In this document: positions 56,435-64,000 of the stretch, one piece after another
Position numbering within the stretch: the stretch's first letter is position 1
How the letters are laid out: each line of letters begins with the position of its first letter
Assembly: GCA_019614645.1 (NCBI GenBank)
Contig: JABWDB010000001.1
Location: 29,319,501 to 29,383,500, forward strand
Direction of reading: 5' to 3'
DNA: 64,000 bases
Origin: Stratiolaelaps scimitus
Taxonomy: Eukaryota > Arthropoda > Arachnida > Mesostigmata > Laelapidae
Notes under the pieces: generated by a model
The model's database searches: none
Told to the model about the DNA's origin: nothing
The model's input: the letters and a program-made list of their open reading frames with translations, nothing else
Program-made: the position numbers and the translations under genes

Positions 56435-59400
56435 GGCATGCGTATGAATGTTTCCTATTCGCTAGATCAGAGCATGATGAGTGATCAGATAATGTGATTT
56501 CTGTGTGGCTCTGTGGCAATAATGACTATAATTCCGATATTGCGGTTAACTGGTCTGACAACCGAGAGGAAGGACACGCTGCCCACTACCATCCATTTCA
56601 GGCAGCCCGATAGAAATGTATACGGCCGAGACCATAGTGAGTACGGGATAATAACTAAAGTGAACGTAATTATTTCCACGAATTTATTCCGTTACATGAC
56701 CGGCTACACATTAATTGGAAATGTGTTGTATAGACGATGGTCGCATTTGTATAATCGCACCTGTACGATCGTATCTTGCACCGAACCATTATAGCCATGT
56801 GACTCAGCAGGGAAGGCTTCCGTCACCAACAACTTCGAACCATATCGAGCAGCTTGTTGCAAAGGCTTTTACTCAGCATGCTGATACGGCATGGTATAGC
56901 TGCAAGAACAGATGAAGACCGTGAAGATGTCGGCGCCAGGTAGGGTCAATTGTGCCGGGCTGCTGCCTCACCAAATGTGCTCGTTCCACGGATGAAAAAT
57001 TATGCCGAAACCACATGGGGACATCCGCGAGGTGGCGCGGCCTTCACACACATGAGAATATAAAATAGATACAGTCGAGCACTTCAACTGGATGAGTTTA
57101 GCTACCTTCCAAACGTTTTCCGAGTGTTCAGCGGAGACGTAAATTTAGCCGGAATGACCCAATGATGGCAAAATAGGACAATGTAAACAATTACACATCA
57201 TAAGCATGTCATGTTATTGTGAGGATGCCTCTTGGTTGCAAGGGCTTCATCTCACCTTAGAGGCATTTGAACCTAGTTACTCGTATTGGCACTATAACAA
57301 CAATTACCATTTACTATTCACACGTGTTACAAGGCCAACACTCACATTTTAGTCTAAGGCAATAGAACTCGGGACAGGTCAGCCAACCGACGATAAGTCA
57401 CCATGGACCACCATATGCGGAGATTCTCAATGCTCACATCGAACTCTCTGCGTTGTGGGTTTAGCGGACGTCGACCTCAGCGAGTGGTTTCCTTTTGCAA
57501 AATGTTTCAAGTATTCTGAGAAGAGCATCGACAGCACTTAATTGCCTAGCTGTTCTAACTAATTACCGAGTTCCGAATCCTGAATGAGGGGGAGTAATTC
57601 GTCTGCATTTAGCGCCTACGTGCACACTGTCGTATTAGATATCTTTCAAATGATTGCCTTATTTTCCAAACGATTTCCTTTACGTCGACGTCAGACAAAC
57701 GCTCCCCGTTCGACCTCTTTATCTTTGTCGACGACTGTCTCCTTTATCATTGTCCTTTATCTCTGGCTCAAGGTCCATCATTGTGCCTGTAGGCGCATAA
57801 TGCCCCCCGTTTCTCGTTGACACATCAGGCCAGCAGTTCCGCTTGTGTTGGCTGATCGTTGAATGGCTCTGACTGTCGTTGGCCGGGCCGAGTGGCGAGA
57901 ATGAAAATTCGATTCCTTCTGCACCTCGCTAGCGGACGCGATGTTGAATAATCCCAGACAACCGACATACAACCAACGGGGCCCCGGACATTGGTGGAAG
58001 CCGCTGGACATTGCGTTATGTTACGGCGGCAGCTACGAGACGAGTTTCGCAGTCAGCCACTCTCGGGATGTTTAGCGGAATTGTCATGTCGAGCTTTGCA
58101 GACGCTCGGTCCACCGTCGAATGCCACTTGCGCAATAAATCATCTCGACGTGCACCACTGGACGCTTGCACGAGCGCGCAAGCGTCGTGCTATTCTCGTG
58201 TTGCCCCAGAGGTGTCCGTTGTGTCTATGCGCTCCACGCATCATTCAATATTTATCATCATTTTCTAATCATATCCATGGGGCCCATCGCCACCGTCAAG
58301 CTTCTCTGTAATTCTTGCTGTTATTTTATCAACACATCAGCATGCAAAAACGTGCGCGACAAAAATCGTCATCGACCGCCCGACCGCTAGCTCGCCTGCT
58401 GGCCTTAATCCGTCGAAACATCACCATGTTCATTCGCTTGTGTGCGAGGGACAGAGTATGGCTCAGGCGACAGACTCACCTATTGCGTTCGTAGTCGTAG
58501 TAGTAATAGTGGTAGTAGCAGCGATTGTATGCAGCTACCGCCGCCGATGAGCTACAGCCACCGGCGATCATCACCCATTCCGTATACACCACGTGTACGA
58601 ATGCAGGGCGGCGTTCTGCGAAGCGACTATTTATGTAGCGATAGACAGAGGCCCCCGCGGTGGGCCTCCGTTGTTGTATTGACTATGTCTCTGCGATAGG
58701 ATGGAATGGGAGTGCGACCAAAGAGCTGCATTTGGCCCTCGTACATACCCGCATGAGGTGGCCGACCAGTTGGCCATCCAGCCACCGATCCACCAAGTTA
58801 GCCAGGGAGGAACTCTGCCACTGCGAAGGGTCCATCGCTGGGCGGCGCCATCCACCGAACGCTGGCTCGGAGCTTGCCGCCTTTGAGGAGAGTAGAACCT
58901 ACAACCAAGTAGGGCAAGTAGGTACTGGATACGGACCCAGCTGGGATCTCCGTCTGACGGAAATAGCTCCGTTCATCGTTCGTTGGACTGGTCTGGTTGG
59001 TCTGGCCTGGTCTGGTCTGATCTGGTCGGGTGGAAAAGCCACCCCGAGCAGCTCGGCCAGCGGCAAAGATCCGAGAGTCTTGACAGCTACAGCAGTAGGC
59101 AATGATACGGAAGAGTTGAACACTCCCGGAGAGGAGCGGGAGGTCGAGGTGTATGAGTAGTTGGAGCTGGTAAACTCGAACAAAATGGTTTCAAACAACG
59201 GGACGCCGACCCGTGGAGGCGCGGGAGCGGCCTCATGCGGCGACAGAGGGTCACTACGCACCACTCACTACCTCGGCAATCCGCGGTTACATCTAGCGGC
59301 ATCCGAATTAGACGACAAGTAGAGAACAAGCGTATTCGATGCTGCATCAGCTGCTGTAGACGCGGTCTCCTGTTAATGGGTGAATGGCCACCGAAGACAG

Positions 59401-59747
59401 ACCCAATGGCTGGGGTTGGCTGTCAATCGGTGCGGGTATTGTAGACGTGGCAAGACCGCAAAATTAAGAATGTGCAACGCTTCGTGCTACTGGGCTACAA
59501 TATACATGGGTATATATGGGTACAACTCGTTGTATTGGCCCGTTCCAGTCAGAAATGCTGCTTCGTAAATGGAACCTGTTGCGACATGTTTGCTGTCAAT
59601 TTATCGAACTTACATAGTCTAGTGTAGTTTAATCATTATCATTTACATATGTTTGTCTACGGCGGACCGGCGCGTCAGGTTTACGCCGGAGTGGAGGGCA
59701 GCTCGACAGAACCGCGAAGGTGAAGGCCAAGTTGTGAAGACAGCCAT

Positions 59748-59750
<3 letters not shown>

Positions 59751-59789
<39 letters not shown>
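59751..59789. repeat. (TA)n microsatellite
   Basis: About 39 bases of uninterrupted TA followed by a TG-rich stretch. Confidence 0.95.
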
Positions 59790-59796
<7 letters not shown>

Positions 59797-60050
59797 GTGT
59801 GTATGTATCATAATGTTTTTGACCTGCTCCATTTGGCTACATAAGGGGAAAATCCCTTGCCATCTGCTTCTGAACTCATGTATATTATAGTTAGGTCATT
59901 TAATTACCTGAGGACGAGCAACTCATAATCGATGATGTTTCATAATTGGCAGAATACGAGGTAGAGAACCATGAGTTTGCCTCAGTGAGTGAAAAGTTGC
60001 GCGAGCACCTCCGAGCACATATCGATCTGCCGAAAGCAGTGCCGTGGACG

Positions 60051-60090
60051 TTAAATGTTGGCTGTGAGTCGGCCAAGAATATTTAATTAT
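60051..60090 (+). repeat. Dispersed NVGCESA motif, copy 3
   Basis: TTAAATGTTGGCTGTGAGTC then GGCCAAGAATATTTAATTATATATA. The upstream frame is open for about 35 codons (ending AVPWTLNVGCESAKNI, then stop), unlike the other copies, so the motif may be the remains of a coding region. Confidence 0.65.
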
Positions 60091-61447
60091 ATATACGCAA
60101 CAAATTGGTTTGAAACTATATGGCAGCCATGGAGTCCGCCATGCTGGCCAACCTATACGCGTTTAGGTGTCATACGCAACAGAATTAATAATACTATGTA
60201 TAAGTATGTTCAAATCCGTAATAGCGCAATTCGACACGGTTTTCATAGCTTGGAGGATGTCGTTGTGGTCACTGTTCAGCGTTGTTGCTATTCGCACTAG
60301 TTCTGACACCACCAGTAGAAGGATCACTGTACCGCAGTAGGGGTTGAACAGCTTCGGGCCCCCGATTATCGTCATTTGATGAGCAGTGAAGCCGCATCAT
60401 AGCGAGCCGGGTCGTGGCGGCAGCGAGAGCAATCCCCCTTGCAGGCCTCTCCAACGTAGGACGGACGTCACTAAATCGGAGCTGGTGAAGCGGCTGGTGC
60501 ACTCACAACTAATCCGTTCGGAATGAGACTTCACTAACAATCTATCCAACGGAGACATTGACTTGGGGCCCGATCGCAGCCATGAGCGCCGTGGCTGTCG
60601 CCGATGCGCCTACCACAGAATTAGCTTAATAGTACCCCTCAGATGGCTTTACCGACTGACCCAGTCAGTCCACGGTTAGCCGGCTCACCCCTACTGCTCG
60701 CGGAAGCGTATAACCACTCACAGCTAGTGGAGCCCCTGGATCTCCAGTTACTTCGGCTAGCTATGAAGCTAACAGCTACACCAGCTAGGTATACATGCCT
60801 CTGTGTGTTGTAGAAAAAATCGATAACACAGACGCGTTGCGCCTGGCAGAGCTCGTTCAGAGGTCGGGCAAGAACAGAGAAGAAAACAGGGCGGCGGAGG
60901 AGGTGGACGACAGAGCGTTTCCCAATGAGGAGTCTGAACTGTCTGATCTACCGTCAATGATAGGGGTGGACTTGCGGAGCGATTAGACCTATCTGCGATT
61001 GTATAGTTCACTCCATGTGTGTTACAATGTTCATGCCTCTAGCTACTGTTGACTGTCCTGCATTTACTGCATAAATGCCAATGTAAGGATCAAACGTAGA
61101 TAAACGGGGCTGAAGGGGAGGGGTTCGGACAATTTCGAACATACCTAGTAAGCTGTGCTAATTGTATACGTACTTGCGAAATTAGCCAAAGGATTTATCC
61201 ATCGGTGGAAAGGGGAAGATCCCAGAGGTGCGTCGCATCATGCTTCGATCATTTATTATTTATCTACTGTAGAATATAACGCATCTGCTATCGTCACACA
61301 GCCATTATTCAAACGATAGCGCGTTCTTTTATAGGAGTAGCACGAGAAATGCACGCACTTAGGAATGAATTGATGAATTGAGCGATCGCTATCGTCGCAA
61401 ATACGCCCGATCTACTAGTCTCTTTCAATTACTGACTTGACTGCGCA

Positions 61448-62092
61448 TCATAGCAAATAAAAATAAGGGTAAAATACAATCTTATCAATATACATCCTTA
61501 TACCTAGTGGGTTTCCTGAGCCTTTCTCATGAAAAAAATAATATGCAACACCACAAAAAAAAGCTAAAATAAAAGGCAAAAAAAATGTAAAACAAAGAAC
61601 CCTGTTCATGTGGCATTCCCCACAGAAAACCCGCCTCAAATTCAATGAGCTATATTTTCCCTTACTCATGCTTTGCCACAGGAGGACACTGTGTACTTGC
61701 AACAGTTCACCTATACATAGGACACATTTGTCGCTGTTTTTACATCGGTAATTAATATTAGGCCAGAAACGAAATGGGCGACCACTATCGAAAAATATTG
61801 CATGTATGGCTGCACACGTTAAAATCCTTGAGTTCATAACTTGCATTGGCATAAGTGATTCAGTAGACTTCGCTCGACGACGATTGGTTATAGCATCAAA
61901 TGAAGGAGAAGGCTTCAGCCATTTATTGGAAAGAGGCCATTTGGCATTCTGGATAGATTCAATATATTCCTAATCAATTTTTATACGTCTGCGTGCCGCC
62001 TCGTAAAAAAGAGACCGTTGCCGGTACAATTTCAACGAAAGCATGGCTTGATTTGTGAGCATAATATAAGGCCTGTCATGACTATAACACGC
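61448..62092 (-). pseudogene. Unidentified Cys-rich open region with one internal stop
   Basis: On the minus strand one frame is open from about 62092 to 61448 apart from a single TAG at 61970-61972. It contains CYSHDRPYIMLTNQ and FYEAARRRIKID, then the stop, then KWPLSNKWLKPSPSFDAI. A cysteine cluster follows with CKNSDKCVLC and, further on, VFCGECHMNRVLC. The CX2C pairs look like a zinc-binding end, as at the C-termini of some DNA transposases, but I cannot match a family. The last about 40 residues come from T-rich runs and may be non-coding. No splice sites frame it clearly. A decayed transposon gene is the preferred guess. Confidence 0.35.
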
Positions 62093-64000
62093 TTAGGTGT
62101 ATCTCAATAGTTTTCTGCCGAACGCATATAATTAAAAGGAGGCTTACAGGCCATCCGAAATGACGCGTCTTTAGGGAAAAATAATGATGCTTTCGATTTG
62201 CATGTTCAGGATATCGTTCGGGTGCGGCTCTGGCTCGCTGTTTCGCGCAGACAAACTCATCGGCAGCTCTTGGCAAGTTGACGTTGTCAAAGCTAATCGC
62301 TTTTATGCTCTATCCATGGAACAAGGTCGACATTCATTTCATCCACCATCCAGAACTGATGCACTGCTGCTTAGGGTAGATACTTTGCGCTATCACTTTG
62401 TGTGGCTTCAATTCTAAACCGATAGAGGACTCGGCATCTGTTCAATCGATCCTAACACGATGTTGTGGTCTGCAAAATGTGTTCGACTTGTTCAAGGCTG
62501 CATTATTGTCACGTATAATGCACATTTTGCAAAGCATGAACGACTTTAAAAAAGTCTACCAGTGTTCGGGCGATGGCAGCTAGCCAGGGTATCGCCATTA
62601 AGGGCTGCCGAAGTTTGGAGAATTTTACGAGTGCGGCTTTACACCACAGGATCGCGCGAGCGAGCTCATAACGGAGGGAACGGGTTAACTGAGAAGGACA
62701 TAGATTGGATGGAGAACCAGAAGGGACCAAAGTGTTCACCTACGAATGGCTGTCGTTTGTTAATTACTCGTTCGCGATTGACACAGGAGCCCTATGGTGG
62801 CTTGCTGTCTAGACGCCGTGCAGTGCAGTACGCCAAGGCTGAGAGCAGTATACGAAATGTCTGAAAACTGGATAATACTGTATACTATATCATGAGCATG
62901 TTGCGATGAGCAGCTGTTGCCACGAAGATCGAGATAATTATTCATTTGAAGCAAAATGTTCGTTCCATGCTAATGACGCCATTGGTTGACTCGTAATTCT
63001 CTTGTTTTTCGGGCAGCTTCCACGTCCGGATGAGCTTAGCTCCGACAAATCTATTCTCACATCTGGCGACTGCAGTCTTGAAATATTTACAGCATTACGG
63101 ACGAGCATTTTAATATTGGAAGCGTCGCAGCGGAACGTGACCACACACCATTCTCGTGTGCCGAGTACAAAATCACATCTTTTACGGTGGCCCGCTCATA
63201 TCCTGATCATTAAATTACCTAAAATGAGCTCGGCCAACGTTACGAGACAGTTCTGCAGAAAAGTTGAACATGATGAAAAGAGCAGTACTTGATGTCAGCC
63301 CTGCGCCTTCGAGAAAACTTTGTGCGGAATTTCATCGCCGGTGACGGCGGGGATATGACGACGATTAATAAAGGTAATGCAGCATCGGGAGATAGAGTTT
63401 CCTGCCATTAGCAGGAGTTGAGGATATTTATATAACACTTCAATATGAATCAGTTCATTATGTTTGTAAAAAAAGTAACTCGACGACGATCACAACGTTC
63501 CTCGTTTACGAGTCATTTCAGTTAGCTTCCTGCAGCAGAATTTCAGTTAGCTTCCTGCACAGCCCAAGCTGTGGAAGTGTATCTCACGAGAATATAAATG
63601 GCGCATCCTTGAAAGGCTGGCCGGGCTCCCACTATTTGCCGGCACTCTAAACCTGAGTGGTACCGTTAAATTGATATAATCCGTTATCGGCGTGTCCCCA
63701 TAAACTATTGTCGCCCTTCAAAAGATAGCCATGCGTTTATAAGAGCGAAGCTTATGTATAAGCACCGCAGTTAATCTTACCCCCATGCACGGTATTTAAC
63801 GAAGTGCATACACTGCTTTTTCAAGAACAATGGGCACCTTTCTACAGCAACTTGGATGCTGACGATGATGATGGAGGCACAATGGCGCCTATAGGACTGT
63901 CGCCTTGGCCCGGATCGTCGCCACTCTTGAGGCGTGGGGTCGCTGTAATGGCTAGATTTTGTGCCATTGTTATGCCCTCATCGCCATATGCGGGGCACAG
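62093..64000. other. Right flank without an identified gene
   Basis: Mixed-composition sequence with short open frames on both strands (for example 63002-63292 plus) that show no motif. A 20-base tandem duplication lies at 63515-63559. Confidence 0.45.
63515..63559 (+). repeat. 20-bp direct duplication
   Basis: ATTTCAGTTAGCTTCCTGCA occurs at 63515-63534 and again at 63540-63559, separated by GCAGA. Confidence 0.95.

Larger units (their letters stand above)
56435..61447. other. 5 kb without an identified gene
   Basis: AT-rich sequence with GC-rich parts at 57.8-59.4 and 60.3-61.0 kb. It includes a degenerate TGGTC repeat (58987-59030), a (TA)n tract (59751-59789) and one NVGCESA motif copy. 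A 63-codon acidic frame at 60795-60986 starts with an ATG and has a helical, Glu/Arg-rich composition, but no family is recognised. Confidence 0.45.

Noticed and set aside
1..64000. CRISPR array or prokaryotic defence cluster
   Set aside because: No regularly spaced direct repeats with unique spacers and no operon-like gene packing. The window is eukaryotic in character.

Overview
The window looks like metazoan nuclear DNA, probably from an arthropod. It has no bacterial-style operons. The convincing coding signal is either short, splice-flanked, phase-compatible exons or transposable-element protein. The rest is intron or intergenic sequence of mixed composition, rich in (TA)n, (CT)n and trinucleotide tracts and in transposon relics. 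The lineage is an inference from element types (a Ty3/gypsy element with a serine-tRNA-like primer site, an R1-type LINE, Tc1-like transposons, tRNA-derived SINEs). I cannot name the species.

Left part (1 to about 27.6 kb): the main host gene is on the minus strand. Five exons (11609-11811, 7737-7915, 6963-7090, 6186-6269, 4602-4734) have canonical splice borders and join in consistent phase into 242 uninterrupted residues. These resemble the N-terminal region (DUF4062-like part and following linker) of NWD1/NWD2-type NACHT-WD40 STAND proteins. A sixth candidate exon at 27493-27615 could be the N-terminal part of the same gene. The gene must continue left of 4602, because that exon ends in a strong donor. 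The introns carry SINEs, a Tc1-like relic, an inverted repeat, hairpins and GC-rich low-complexity islands.

Middle part (27.9 to 51.5 kb): a long (TA)n tract is followed by a 5'-truncated, frameshifted R1-type LINE (28.25-29.78 kb). A Tc1-like transposase pseudogene on the opposite strand (29.84-30.52 kb) lies directly next to it. The following 21 kb have no gene I can identify. They hold three more tRNA-derived SINE-like copies, two long perfect hairpins, a copy of a short dispersed motif and microsatellites.

Right part (51.5 to 64 kb): a structurally almost complete Ty3/gypsy retrotransposon lies on the minus strand at 51530-56434. It has two identical 168-bp LTRs, PBS, PPT, gag-protease-RT-RNase H and integrase. 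The integrase is broken by an out-of-frame loss that removes the segment with the first catalytic Asp. To its right are another copy of the dispersed motif, microsatellites, an unidentified Cys-rich open region (61.4-62.1 kb) and a small tandem duplication.

I see no CRISPR array, rRNA gene, intact tRNA gene or clear antiviral or other defence operon. The most informative observations are the hidden NWD-like split gene and the gypsy copy that is young by its LTRs but already integrase-defective.
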